Source: Gordonia neofelifaecis NRRL B-59395
GTDB lineage: Bacteria > Actinomycetota > Actinomycetes > Mycobacteriales > Mycobacteriaceae
Length of the DNA: 64,000 nucleotides
NCBI RefSeq assembly: GCF_000192435.1
Contig: NZ_AEUD01000014.1
Location: 1 to 64,000 of the forward strand
Reading direction: 5' to 3'
Part shown: positions 55,995 to 64,000 of the stretch, in pieces
How positions within the stretch are numbered: position 1 is the stretch's first letter
How the letters are laid out: each line of letters begins with the position of its first letter
Made by a program: the position numbers and the translations under genes
Notes under the pieces: generated by a model
The model's database searches: none
The model's input: the letters and a program-made list of their open reading frames with translations, nothing else
Told to the model about the DNA's origin: nothing

Positions 55995-56870
55995 ATGGAT
56001 GCAGTTCCGACTCCCGTCACCGACACCGATCTGGGCAGGCGAATCCGCGCCGCGCGGACGGCTCGGGGCCGGACCCTGCGTGAGATCGCCGCGGCGATCG
56101 GCGTCAGCACCGCGACGCTGAGCCTGATCGAGAACGGCCGGACCGGGCTGCGTGTCGCACGACTCGCCGAGATCGCCGACGCACTGGGACTGGAGATCAC
56201 CGATCTGCTGACCGACGAGACTCCCACGCCGAAGCCACACCCGAGACCGGTCGCCGTCGGCATCCTCCCCGAGGACGGCGACTGGCGCAGGTACGACCCG
56301 CTCGTCCTCGACCCGGTGCTCGCCGCCGCACTCGATGAGATCGTCGAGGTCGGCTATCACGGCGCGACCATCCGGAGCATCGCTCGCCGGTGCGGAAGCA
56401 CCGCCTCCGCGCTGTACGTGCGTTTCGACGGCAAGCAGCAGATTCTGATGACCCTGCAGGAGCTCGCCGTCGCTGCCGCAACCGATCGCGGCGCGATGGC
56501 CCGGGCCGACGGCCGAACCCCCGTCGAACGGTTCCGATTCCTCGTCGAGCACCTCGCTCTGCTCCACACCTACCGCCGGGACCTGGCGTTCATCGGGACC
56601 AGCGAGCTGCGCAGTCTGGAACCGGAGAACCGCCGCCGGATCGCCGGTCGCCGCACTGATCTGCAGCACATGGTCGACGACGAGGTCGCCGCCGCCGTGC
56701 GTGACGGCGTCTTCCGTCCCGATCATCCGCATGAGGCGTCGCGCGCCGTCGTGACGATGTGCACCGCCATCTCCGGCTGGTGGCGCCCCGGAGGGCAGCT
56801 CTCGCCCGAACAGGTGGCCCAGTTGTACGTCGGCTTCGCTCTCGACCTCATGCGCTCCGAACTGCGATAG
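55995..56870 (+). CDS. fused XRE-TetR transcriptional regulator
   Basis: A 291-residue protein with two DNA-binding modules. The N-terminal XRE domain (about 10-72) reads LGRRIRAARTARGRTLREIA then VSTATLSLIENGRTGL. A second, TetR-type helix-turn-helix (about 112-160) reads GATIRSIARRCGSTASALYVRFDGK, followed by a helical TetR C-domain (to 291). TATTCT ends 7 nt before the ATG, so leaderless. It may bind composite sites and control the divergent SDR and possibly the downstream Rieske-MBL gene 92 nt away. Confidence 0.82.
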   Translation: MDAVPTPVTDTDLGRRIRAARTARGRTLREIAAAIGVSTATLSLIENGRTGLRVARLAEIADALGLEITDLLTDETPTPKPHPRPVAVGILPEDGDWRRYDPLVLDPVLAAALDEIVEVGYHGATIRSIARRCGSTASALYVRFDGKQQILMTLQELAVAAATDRGAMARADGRTPVERFRFLVEHLALLHTYRRDLAFIGTSELRSLEPENRRRIAGRRTDLQHMVDDEVAAAVRDGVFRPDHPHEASRAVVTMCTAISGWWRPGGQLSPEQVAQLYVGFALDLMRSELR

Positions 56871-56962
56871 CGACGACCGTCACGGACCATCTGCTCTCAC
56901 CGGCGCCCCCGGTCGGCGATACCCTGAAACGACAGCTCCTGCGCTACCCGAAAGGCAGCACC

Positions 56963-58540
56963 GTGCAGATCACCAGCATCGGCCACGCCGGATTCCACAT
57001 CCAGACCGCAGCCGGATCCATCCTCTGCGACCCCTGGGTCAACCCCGCGTACTTCGCGTCGTGGGTGCCGTTCCCGGACAACTCCGAACTGGACTGGAAG
57101 ACACTCGGCGACTGCGACTACCTCTATGTCTCACATCTGCACCGCGACCACTACGACGAGCAGAATCTGCTCGACAACGTGAACAAGGACGCCACGGTGC
57201 TGCTGCCCGACTACCCGGTGCCGGACCTGCGCCGTGAGCTCGAACGACTCGGCTTCAGCAAGTTCGTCGAGACCGACGACTCGAAGAAGCACACCGTCTC
57301 CGGGCCCAAGGGCGACCTCGATGTCATGATCATCGCGCTGCGCGCCCCGGCCGACGGCCCCATCGGCGACTCCGGGCTCATCGTCGACGACGGCGAGACG
57401 GTCTGCTTCAACATGAACGACGCCCGCCCGATCGACCTCGACGTGGTCACCGAGGAGTTCGGCCGCGTGGACGTGCATCTGCTGCAGTACTCGGGCGCCA
57501 TCTGGTACCCGATGGTCTACGACATCCCGCGCAAGTCGAAGGCGAACTTCGCGATGCAGAAGCGCCAGCGCGGCATGGACCGGGCGCGCTCGTACATCGA
57601 GCAGGTCGGCGCGACCTGGGTGGTGCCGTCGGCCGGACCGCCGATGTTCCTGGACGACGACCTGTTCGTTCTCAACGACTTCAACACCGGCAGCGACGCG
57701 GACAAGGCGAGCATCTTCCCCGACCAGGCCGAGTTCCTGGAGCAGATGCGCGTGCACGGCACCGACGACGGCGTGAAGCACCGCGGCCTGATGATGGTCT
57801 CCGGATCGGTGGCGGACTTCGCCGGCGCGGAGCTCCGCGAGATCGGGCACCCGTACCCGCCGGAGACCGTGTTCGGCGAGAACAAGAAGGCGTACCTGGA
57901 GTCGATGAAGGAGAAGTTCGCTCCGGTCATCGCCGCCCAGAAAGCCACGTGGGCGGCGCCGGACGGCCCGTCGCTGCTCGAGCCGCTCCGGGGGAAGTTC
58001 GAGCCGATCATGAAGCAGTCGGACCTGATCTGCGACGGCATCGGCTACCCGGTCGGGCTGGTGGTCGGAGACGACACCTACGTGCTCGACTTCCCGAAGC
58101 GGACCGTCCGGATGCGCGAAGAGGGCGACGGCAAGTACCGCTACGGCTTCCGCATCGCGCCGGAGCTGGTGCGGACGGTGCTGCGCGACGACGAGCCCGA
58201 CTGGGTCAACACGATCTTCCTGTCGACCCGATTCACCACCTGGCGCATCGGCGGCTACAACGAGTACCTCTACACCTTCTTCAAATGCCTCACCGACGAG
58301 CGCATCGCGTACGCCGACGGCTGGTTCTCCGAGGCCCACGACGACTCGGCCTCGATCGAGCTGGACGGCTGGGAGATCCAGCGGCGGTGCCCGCACCTGA
58401 AGGCCGACCTGAGCAAGTTCGGCGTGATCGAGGGACAGAAACTCACCTGCAACCTGCACGGCTGGCAGTGGGACCTGGAGAGCGGGCGCTGCCTGACGTC
58501 GAAGGGCCACGAGCTGCGAGCACAGCGTGCCGAGCCCTAG
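56963..58540 (+). CDS. MBL-fold hydrolase fused to a C-terminal Rieske [2Fe-2S] domain
   Basis: A 525-residue protein. The N-terminal metallo-beta-lactamase fold (about 1-300) has the metal motif HLHRDH (His58, His60, Asp62, His63) and resembles UlaG/CMP-Neu5Ac-hydroxylase-type MBL proteins. The C-terminus has a Rieske cluster site CPH (Cys476, His478) and CNLH (Cys496, His499), 18 residues apart. A redox-coupled hydrolase or oxygenase is plausible; the substrate is unknown. Start GTG, 7 nt after AAAGG. The 3' end overlaps a TetR gene by 14 nt. Confidence 0.82.
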   Translation: MQITSIGHAGFHIQTAAGSILCDPWVNPAYFASWVPFPDNSELDWKTLGDCDYLYVSHLHRDHYDEQNLLDNVNKDATVLLPDYPVPDLRRELERLGFSKFVETDDSKKHTVSGPKGDLDVMIIALRAPADGPIGDSGLIVDDGETVCFNMNDARPIDLDVVTEEFGRVDVHLLQYSGAIWYPMVYDIPRKSKANFAMQKRQRGMDRARSYIEQVGATWVVPSAGPPMFLDDDLFVLNDFNTGSDADKASIFPDQAEFLEQMRVHGTDDGVKHRGLMMVSGSVADFAGAELREIGHPYPPETVFGENKKAYLESMKEKFAPVIAAQKATWAAPDGPSLLEPLRGKFEPIMKQSDLICDGIGYPVGLVVGDDTYVLDFPKRTVRMREEGDGKYRYGFRIAPELVRTVLRDDEPDWVNTIFLSTRFTTWRIGGYNEYLYTFFKCLTDERIAYADGWFSEAHDDSASIELDGWEIQRRCPHLKADLSKFGVIEGQKLTCNLHGWQWDLESGRCLTSKGHELRAQRAEP

Positions 58541-59198
58541 CCTGAGCGCGGCGGGTACCGGCACCGCGGGTACCGGGGCCGGCGCCGGCGGCAGCAAACG
58601 GTCGTATGCCGGCCGCACCGTCGCCGAACGTCGAGCAGAGCGTCGCGAGCGATTCCGCACCGCCGGCCTCGAGCTGTTCGGCACGCTCGGTTTCTCGTCG
58701 GTGACGGTGACCGCCCTCTGCGCCGAAGCCGGCCTCTCGCGCAGGCAGTTCTACGAGGAGTACAGCGGCCGCGAAGAGCTCCTCACCGAGATCTACGACG
58801 AGATCCAGAACCGGGCGCGGACCACCGTCGTCGAAGCCGTCCTGGCGCTCGACTCCCCCACGCCGCGCGAGGCGGCGCGTGCGGCGGTCGACGCCTACAT
58901 CGAGGCGATCGCGACCGATCCGAGGGCGATCCGATGCTCCTTCATCGAGGTCGGCGGCGTCTCCGCGGCGGTCGAGGCGCACCGGCTCGCCGGTCGTGTG
59001 ACATGGGCCAAGTTCATCGCCGACACGATTTCGTTGGTCCCCGGGACCACCGGCCGCGACGTCGATTACGCCGCAACGGCATTCATCGGGGCTCTGACCT
59101 CGGTTGTTCATCGCTGGGGGACCTCGGATCCGCGTCCGGACCGCTCCGAGATCGCGGATCTGCTCTCTGACATCCTCATTCGGATAGCTATCGACTGA
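58527..59198 (+). CDS. TetR-family regulator coupled to the Rieske-MBL gene
   Basis: A 223-residue TetR protein with a Gly/Ala/Thr-rich N-terminal tail (1-28), then ERFRTAGLELFGTLGFSSVTVTALCAEAGLSRRQFYEEY as helix-turn-helix (about 40-85). Start GTG 58527 overlaps the previous gene by 14 nt, so the two are co-translated; it probably regulates that operon. A strong stem-loop terminator follows. Confidence 0.87.
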   Translation: MPSPSLSAAGTGTAGTGAGAGGSKRSYAGRTVAERRAERRERFRTAGLELFGTLGFSSVTVTALCAEAGLSRRQFYEEYSGREELLTEIYDEIQNRARTTVVEAVLALDSPTPREAARAAVDAYIEAIATDPRAIRCSFIEVGGVSAAVEAHRLAGRVTWAKFIADTISLVPGTTGRDVDYAATAFIGALTSVVHRWGTSDPRPDRSEIADLLSDILIRIAID

Positions 59199-59247
59199 TC
59201 GCATCCGTGCGGGGTTCGCACACCCGTGATAAATTCGTCTTAGGTTT

Positions 59248-59265
59248 TGAGACGCTGGCGTCTCA
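59248..59265. promoter_or_regulatory. palindrome TGAGACGC/GCGTCTCA
   Basis: Perfect 8-bp arms separated by TG, in the 194-nt gap after the TetR gene. It is preceded by AT-rich GATAAATTCGTCTTAGG. It could be an operator or the end of a small transcript; no gene starts right after it on the plus strand. Confidence 0.35.
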
Positions 59266-59327
59266 CACCGCAACCTCGGTCCGGGTGGAATCGGGGCTCT
59301 TGGGAGGGAGCTGCTCGGATCGCTGGG

Positions 59328-59376
59328 GCGCGGCGCGGATTTGAGTTCTACATCCCCCCTCAAACCTGCGCCGCGC
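59328..59376 (+). terminator. stem-loop with trailing TTTCTCT
   Basis: Arms GCGCGGCGC (59328-59336) and GCGCCGCGC (59368-59376) with inner TTTGAG/CTCAAA pairing, followed on the plus strand by TTTCTCT. It lies 129 nt after the TetR stop and 16 nt from the facing CPBP gene stop, so it can serve both. Confidence 0.7.
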
Positions 59377-59392
59377 TTTCTCTAACGCCGCG

Positions 59393-60220
59393 TCAGGCGA
59401 CCCCGATCAGTCCGGCCCTCACCAATACCGCGTAGCCGACGAAGGCGACCGTGTCGATCAGCGTATGCGCGAAGACGAGCGGCCAGATCCGGTTCGTCGC
59501 CTGGTACCACCGGCCGTACACCAGACCCATGATCAGGTTTCCGGCTCCCGCGCCCGCGCCCTGATACAGGTGGTATCCACCGCGCAAGAACGCCGACCAC
59601 GCCAGCGCACCAGTCGGTCCGGACCCGAGCTGCCGCAGCCGCGTCATGAAGTAGCCGACGACGACCACTTCCTCGGCGAACCCGTTGCCGAACGACTTCA
59701 GAACGAGCACCGGGATTCGCCACCAGAGGTCGTCGGCCGGCGCGACCGCCAGGCCCGAGTTCCACCCCATCGCCTGCGACACGGCGACCAGCGCCAGTCC
59801 GGGCAGCCCGATCACGGCGGCCAGCCCGACGGACGGCGGCAGATCTGCCCGCGAAGGTCGGCCCAGTCCGATCCGCCGCAGACCGATTCCACTGCGCCAC
59901 AACAGATAGGCACCCAATCCGCCGATCGCGAGCAGGCGGACCACACTCATCACCTGTCGGATCAGGTCGATCACCGCGACCGTCGACGCGGCCGGATTCA
60001 GCGCGACCGTGGTGCCGCTGACCCCCGTCGTCATGGCGTGTTCGAGCAACGACAGCGCCGCGTAGACGGCGGAGAAGCCGAAGGTCAGGACACCGACCAG
60101 CACCAGCTCGACGACGATCGCCCGTCGTTCCCGCGGGTCGTCGACCCGCGACACCGGCGCCGGCGGTGGATGGACGAACGCGCGGATCAGTCCGCGAACG
60201 CCGCCGGTCTCAGTGGTCAC
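59393..60220 (-). CDS. CPBP-family intramembrane metalloprotease
   Basis: A 275-residue protein with about seven membrane helices. The CAAX-protease-type motifs are GNGFAEEVVVVGYFMTRLRQ (EE catalytic pair), AFLRGGYHLYQG (His) and LVFAHTLIDTVAF (His and Asp-type motif). Function in actinobacteria is generally unknown; membrane protein processing or bacteriocin self-immunity are options. Start GTG 60220. It stands alone. Confidence 0.85.
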   Translation of the reverse strand: MTTETGGVRGLIRAFVHPPPAPVSRVDDPRERRAIVVELVLVGVLTFGFSAVYAALSLLEHAMTTGVSGTTVALNPAASTVAVIDLIRQVMSVVRLLAIGGLGAYLLWRSGIGLRRIGLGRPSRADLPPSVGLAAVIGLPGLALVAVSQAMGWNSGLAVAPADDLWWRIPVLVLKSFGNGFAEEVVVVGYFMTRLRQLGSGPTGALAWSAFLRGGYHLYQGAGAGAGNLIMGLVYGRWYQATNRIWPLVFAHTLIDTVAFVGYAVLVRAGLIGVA

Positions 60221-60259
60221 CGCCCCAACGGTAGCGGCAGCCGACTCCGGCGCGGGGGC

Positions 60260-61024
60260 TCAGTCCCGACCGAGGCAGGGGTGCAGCGCCAGCGAGTGGA
60301 TCGCCGCCGACAGTTCCGGAATGCGCGAGACCGGACGCGCGAACGGCATCCGCACGTCCTCGTCCCGGTTCCCGATCTCCACGCGGAAGGTGATGCCGAA
60401 GCGGTCGAGCCCCAGAGGCCGCGCGCGGCCGCCGCGGACATGCTCGGGCAGCCGTTGTGCCAACTGATGGATCAAGTCCTGATGGTCGCAGTCCAGATGC
60501 ACCAGCCAGTCGGTCTCGTACTCCCAGAACAGGTCCGGCTCGGCGGCGGCGATCGCGTCCACTTCCACTCCACCGGCGCCGGTCGAGGTCGCGATGACCG
60601 CCGATTCGAGCGCCAGGCGGATCAGCGTCCGACCGTGGCCGACGTCGAGGAGTTGTTCGTCGGGATGATCGCCCGCGATCTCGACCGCCAGCTCGCGCTC
60701 CAGCCGCGCGGGAACCTCGTGGAGGGTCCCCGACAGCCAGATCAAGGAGCGGACTCGCTCGCGCATCTGCACCGGCGCCACATCGATGACCTCGACCATC
60801 GCCGTCAGATCCGGCGCCTGTCGACGTAGCGTCTGAAGCGCAGGCGACTCGTCCGAGACCAGGAGGAAGGCGTCGTTGTCGAACAGATGAACCATCGCGA
60901 CCGTGTCGCATCCGTGCGGCTCGGCCGCCGCGTCCAGCGCGCTGACCGACAGGGTGCCGGAGTGGGCGCGACGGCACGCCGTCTGAATCATCTCGGCGTC
61001 GCACGGTGCGAGGATCGTGTTCAC
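60260..61024 (-). CDS. DUF2470 (HugZ-like) protein, probably iron-regulated
   Basis: A 254-residue protein. The C-terminal DUF2470 unit (about 165-245) shows WLVHLDCDHQDLIHQLAQRL and ARPLGLDRFGITFRVE; the N-terminal half resembles the split-barrel flavin/heme-binding part of HugZ heme-utilisation proteins (TVAMVHLFDNDAFLLVSDES). It may bind or degrade heme for iron, which is inferred. Start GTG with GGAGG 5 nt upstream. An IdeR/DtxR-type box lies 38 nt upstream, divergent from pheA. Confidence 0.82.
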   Translation of the reverse strand: MNTILAPCDAEMIQTACRRAHSGTLSVSALDAAAEPHGCDTVAMVHLFDNDAFLLVSDESPALQTLRRQAPDLTAMVEVIDVAPVQMRERVRSLIWLSGTLHEVPARLERELAVEIAGDHPDEQLLDVGHGRTLIRLALESAVIATSTGAGGVEVDAIAAAEPDLFWEYETDWLVHLDCDHQDLIHQLAQRLPEHVRGGRARPLGLDRFGITFRVEIGNRDEDVRMPFARPVSRIPELSAAIHSLALHPCLGRD

Positions 61025-61061
61025 AGCCACCTCCGGAAGCAATCTATTAGTGGACCCTAAC

Positions 61062-61080
61062 TTAGACTCCCCTAACCTAA
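61062..61080. promoter_or_regulatory. IdeR/DtxR-type iron box
   Basis: Read on the minus strand, TTAGGTTAGGGGAGTCTAA matches 15 of 19 positions of the consensus TTAGGTTAGGCTAACCTAA. It lies 38 nt upstream of the DUF2470 start and about 90 nt before pheA. Placement fits iron-dependent repression of the DUF2470 gene. Confidence 0.65.
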
Positions 61081-61171
61081 CTTGGCGGTCGGTTTCCGTC
61101 AACGACTCGGGGCGCATGCCGCGGTCGTGCCGACGCCGACGCACGTCTGATCTCTCGTCTACTGTGAAATG

Positions 61172-62122
61172 GTGTCCGTCTACGCGTACTTCGGCCCGGC
61201 AGGCACGTTCACCGAGATGGCGCTCGACACTCTCTTGCGCCGCCGCGGCGCGGAGGCCGCGGCTACCAAACTCCCGGTGAGCAATCCGCCGGCCGTCATC
61301 GAATCGATTCGCTGCGGGGACGCCGACTTCGGCTGCGTCCCGATCGAGAGCTCCCTCGAGGGCGCAGTTCCCGCGACGATGGACGCGCTGGTGCCGCGCG
61401 GCGACCAGACCCGCGTCCAGGCCTACGCCGAGGTGGCGCTCGACATCGCCTTCACCGTCGCTGCGGCCGCCCCGCTCGACCCCGCCGACGTGCGGACCGT
61501 CGCGGCCTACCCGGTCGCCGCCGGGCAGGTGCGCCGCAGCATCGAAGAACGTTTCCCGAACGCCGAGATCGTCGTGTCCACCTCCAATTCCGGTGCCGCG
61601 CGGGATGTCTCGCAAGGCAACGCGGATGCCGCCGTGACCACGGCGGCCGCGGCCCGAATGTACGGACTCACCGCCCTCGCCGAGGGCGTGGCGGACTCCG
61701 ACGACGCCGTCACCCGATTCCTGCTGCTCGGCCGTCCCGGAGTGCCGCCGGAACCCACCGGCGCCGACCGCACCTCGGTGGTGCTCGATCTGCCCAACGC
61801 TCCCGGCAGCCTGGTCGCGGCGATGAACGAGTTCGCGATGCGCGGCATCGACCTGACTCGGATCGAATCCCGTCCGCGCGCCGCGGATCCGGCGCACGGC
61901 GACCGCGGATCGGGCCAGTACCGCTTCTACCTCGACGCCCGGGGCCACGTCCGCGACGCCGCGGTCGGCGAGGCACTGCGCGCGCTGCACCGCACCGCGG
62001 AGCGCGTGGTGTTCCTCGGGTCGTGGGCGATCGACCCGCGCCTCACCGTCACCGCCGCGGCGACGCCCGACCACGAGTCGTCGCGTGAATGGTTCGAACA
62101 CCTTCTGCTTGGAGACATCTGA
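61172..62122 (+). CDS. pheA: prephenate dehydratase
   Basis: A 316-residue monofunctional enzyme turning prephenate into phenylpyruvate. AYFGPAGTFTEMALDTL opens the catalytic domain, the TRF motif is in DDAVTRFLLLG, and a C-terminal ACT domain (about 208-290) begins SVVLDLPNAPGSL with ESRPR for phenylalanine feedback. Start is probably GTG 61172: TACTGT (61160-61165) lies 6 nt upstream; ATG 61169 is adjacent. The phosphatase gene follows 1 nt after the stop. Confidence 0.95.
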   Translation: MSVYAYFGPAGTFTEMALDTLLRRRGAEAAATKLPVSNPPAVIESIRCGDADFGCVPIESSLEGAVPATMDALVPRGDQTRVQAYAEVALDIAFTVAAAAPLDPADVRTVAAYPVAAGQVRRSIEERFPNAEIVVSTSNSGAARDVSQGNADAAVTTAAAARMYGLTALAEGVADSDDAVTRFLLLGRPGVPPEPTGADRTSVVLDLPNAPGSLVAAMNEFAMRGIDLTRIESRPRAADPAHGDRGSGQYRFYLDARGHVRDAAVGEALRALHRTAERVVFLGSWAIDPRLTVTAAATPDHESSREWFEHLLLGDI

Positions 62123-62123
62123 C

Positions 62124-62789
62124 ATGGCACGGCTTCACCTGGTCCGGCACGGCGAGACGACGTCGAACGTGCTCAAGCGGCTCGACACCGCACTGCCCGG
62201 TGCCTCGCTGACCGATTTCGGCGCCCGCCAGGGCGTTCGTTTCGGGCTCGAGCATCCGCTCGACCGGTCGGCAGTGCTGGTGAACTCGGTCGCCAACCGC
62301 GCCCAGCAGACCGCTGAGCTGATCGGTTCGGTGTGGGACGCGTCCACCGAGACCGTCGAAGGCGTGCACGAGATCCAGGTGGGCGACCTCGAGGGTCGCA
62401 GTGATCGCGAGGCGCACGAGCAGTTCCACGACGTCGTGGTGCGCTGGCACCGGGGCGACCTCGACGCCCGACTGCCCGGTGGCGAGTCCCTCGAGATGCT
62501 GCACGACCGGTACCTGCCGATCGTCGACGAGCTCGCGGCGAAATACCTCACAGGCGAGCACGCGCAGGACGTTTACCTGGTGTCCCACGGTGCGGCGATC
62601 CGCCTGATCGCCGCGCATCTGACCCGGCTCGACCCCGAGTTCGCGATGAAGAACTACCTCAGCAACACCGGGTCCGTCGAGCTGGAGTTCGAGGGCGGAC
62701 TCTGGGTGCTGCGCCGTTGGGGCGACGCCGCACTGCCGACCGAAGAGGGCACCGAGACGGCACCCGGCTACGAGGACCCGATGGGCTGA
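62124..62789 (+). CDS. histidine phosphatase (phosphoglycerate-mutase-like)
   Basis: A 221-residue protein. The catalytic HLVRHGETTSNV opens the chain, Glu is in HEIQVGDLEGRSDRE and the second His in YLVSHGAAIRL. A cytosolic phosphatase of unknown substrate. It directly follows pheA (1-nt gap), as in several mycolata, so co-transcription is likely. ATG 62124 is used because the open frame further upstream lies inside pheA. Confidence 0.92.
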   Translation: MARLHLVRHGETTSNVLKRLDTALPGASLTDFGARQGVRFGLEHPLDRSAVLVNSVANRAQQTAELIGSVWDASTETVEGVHEIQVGDLEGRSDREAHEQFHDVVVRWHRGDLDARLPGGESLEMLHDRYLPIVDELAAKYLTGEHAQDVYLVSHGAAIRLIAAHLTRLDPEFAMKNYLSNTGSVELEFEGGLWVLRRWGDAALPTEEGTETAPGYEDPMG

Positions 62790-62813
62790 GCCGACCCCGC
62801 CCGGCGCCCACGC

Positions 62814-63164
62814 TCAGCCCCAGCCGTTGGCGTGCAGCCACTCGTCGCTGATGCCGAAGTGATGACCCACCTCGTGCAGCACGGTGACCGCGACCTCGCG
62901 GCGCAGCTGCGGAATCGAATCGCACATCGCGAGCAGGGGCTCGCGGTAGATCTCGATGGTGTCGGGCAGGAAGCCGCTGTACTCGGTGGTCCGCTCGGTG
63001 AGCGCGACGCCCGAATACAGGCCGAGGATCGTCGGGTCGTCGTCGTTGTGCGGTCGCACCAGAATCACCACGTTCGACATCGCGTGCATCAACTCCTCCG
63101 GAAGGAGGTCGAGCGCGTCGCCGACGAGGTTCTCGAATGCCCGCTCCGACATCCGCAGCGCCAC
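62814..63164 (-). CDS. small zincin-type metallopeptidase
   Basis: A 116-residue protein with HEVGHHFGISD near residues 97-107, the HExxH zinc site of the minigluzincin/DUF1025 family. It is probably cytosolic and has no signal peptide. Start GTG 63164; ATG 63152 is also in frame. It begins 1 nt after the stop of the septum-formation gene, so the two are coupled. Confidence 0.85.
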   Translation of the reverse strand: MALRMSERAFENLVGDALDLLPEELMHAMSNVVILVRPHNDDDPTILGLYSGVALTERTTEYSGFLPDTIEIYREPLLAMCDSIPQLRREVAVTVLHEVGHHFGISDEWLHANGWG

Positions 63165-63165
63165 G

Positions 63166-64000
63166 TCAGCCGCCCGCCGGTGCGGGCAGCTGTGCGTCGT
63201 TCGGTGTGTAACCCGGAGGCAACGGCACCGGCTCGCCGACCGAGCGCCCCGGCGGACCGTCGTCGGGAGGCGTGGGGATCTTGCCGTTGATGAGAAGCGA
63301 GTCGGTGCGCGCGTCGCCGACGAGCGTGGCGAATCCGCCGCGGTCCGGCAACGCCGCGTAGCAGACCACGCGTCGGCTGCCGGTCAGCCAGCTCACCTCC
63401 GAGATCACCGACCACTGCACGTTCAGCGTCGTCGCCTTGAACTTCTGGGCCCCGCCGAAGAACTTGTTGGTCTGGGTCGGGCAGATCCCGCGGAGGTACT
63501 CGTTCTGATCGTCGACGGTGGGCCACGGCTTGCCGGAGTTACGGCCGCCGAACCGCTGCGAGAGATCCACCCCGCCCGTCACCTGGAAGGCATGCGGCTC
63601 AGCGCAGTTGACCACGCCGCTGGTGGCCTTGCGGGTGGCCGGATCGATTCCGATGCAGGTGCCGTCCGGCCAGGTGAACGACTGATCGACGTCGCGGACG
63701 CGCCCGACGAACTCCTCCTGGACGCCCTTGGCGCCCGGCTGCTCGATGCCGCACCGCAGGCTGCGCACGCCCTTCTCCCACTCCACCTTCGAGGGGAACA
63801 TCAGCCCGGGCGAGAACCGGCCCTGCGGGTCCAGTCCGCCGCCGAGGTAGCGATCGACGATCACCGAGCAGTTCTCGTCGCGGATCTCGGCGAAGCGCTC
63901 CACCCCGGGCCACGGAGCCGCGGACGAGAACTCGGTGGTGGGAAAGTTCGAGGTGTCCAGGACGCCCGCGACCTCGAATCGGTGCGGCGTATCGCACGTG
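63166..64000 (-). CDS. septum-formation family protein, 5' end cut by window
   Basis: At least 277 residues; the frame remains open through 64000, so the N-terminus (probably a membrane anchor) is missing. Two cysteine-His modules recur: CDTPHRFEVAG at the window edge and CAEPHAFQVTG near 63590, each opening a repeat of the septum-formation domain. Further cysteines (DENCSV, LRCGI, GICPT, VVCYA) may form disulfides outside the cell. Homologous actinobacterial proteins are implicated in septation; details are unknown. A Pro/Gly-rich tail ends the protein. Confidence 0.82.
   Translation of the reverse strand, partial: TCDTPHRFEVAGVLDTSNFPTTEFSSAAPWPGVERFAEIRDENCSVIVDRYLGGGLDPQGRFSPGLMFPSKVEWEKGVRSLRCGIEQPGAKGVQEEFVGRVRDVDQSFTWPDGTCIGIDPATRKATSGVVNCAEPHAFQVTGGVDLSQRFGGRNSGKPWPTVDDQNEYLRGICPTQTNKFFGGAQKFKATTLNVQWSVISEVSWLTGSRRVVCYAALPDRGGFATLVGDARTDSLLINGKIPTPPDDGPPGRSVGEPVPLPPGYTPNDAQLPAPAGG

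Noticed and set aside
61025-62125. Extension of the DUF2470 frame through pheA
   Set aside because: The frame stays open by GC bias; GGAGG and GTG at 61024 and the iron box mark the real start.

Overview
The window is high-GC DNA from a mycolic-acid-bearing actinobacterium. It carries the arabinogalactan and mycolate cell-wall locus in an order I recall as close to Mycobacterium tuberculosis Rv3789-Rv3816c: dprE1, dprE2, aftA, embC, embA, embB, accD4, pks13, fadD32, a Culp6-type cutinase, two mycolyltransferases, aftB, ubiA, a PAP2 phosphatase, glfT2, glf, a SpoIID-type protein, a HAD hydrolase and two plsC genes. A fused HadA/HadB-type dehydratase, an orphan ectoine hydroxylase and LGFP-repeat tails point to Gordonia or a close relative (Williamsia, Tsukamurella) rather than Mycobacterium. 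The genus is an inference from gene content only.

Layout. 1-4.7 kb: a KstR-type site and a flavin/F420 oxidoreductase, the fused dehydratase, a GtrA protein, a secreted lipase and a universal stress protein. 4.7-8.9 kb: dprE1-dprE2-aftA, which make and first use decaprenyl-phosphoryl-arabinose. 8.9-13.5 kb: an accessory insert (MBL hydrolase, DEAD-box helicase, aroQ, thioesterase, ectoine hydroxylase) that separates aftA from embCAB. 13.6-23.7 kb: embC-embA-embB. 23.8-26.9 kb: monooxygenase, VIT-type transporter, DUF2231 membrane protein and a secreted Pro/Ala-rich protein with a nuclease-like C-terminus. 27-36 kb: accD4-pks13-fadD32 (mycolate condensation). 36-50.4 kb: a second LLM oxidoreductase, cutinase-like protein, lipoprotein, two mycolyltransferases, aftB-ubiA-PAP2-glfT2-glf, SpoIID-type protein. 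50.5-59.2 kb: HAD/plsC lipid genes, a TetR-controlled acyl-CoA dehydrogenase, an SDR with a divergent XRE-TetR fusion regulator, and a Rieske-MBL fusion overlapping another TetR gene. 59.4-64 kb: CPBP protease, iron-box-linked DUF2470 protein, pheA, phosphatase, a small zincin and a septum-formation protein cut by the window end.

The genes form one assembly line. UbiA, the PAP2 phosphatase, DprE1 and DprE2 make the arabinose donor. Glf and GlfT2 build galactan. AftA, EmbA/B/C and AftB add arabinan. FadD32, AccD4 and Pks13 build mycolic acids, and the Ag85-type enzymes attach them. Regulatory signals repeat across it: 9-bp-spaced TGTGA direct repeats (MtrA-like) before three envelope genes, a Crp/GlxR-like palindrome, U-tract-less intergenic palindromes sharing a GTGCCGT core, and TANNNT boxes 6-8 nt upstream of many start codons, which suggests leaderless transcription. 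I saw no tRNA, rRNA, CRISPR array or intact transposase. The only gene-free stretch above 300 bases is 41549-41886.
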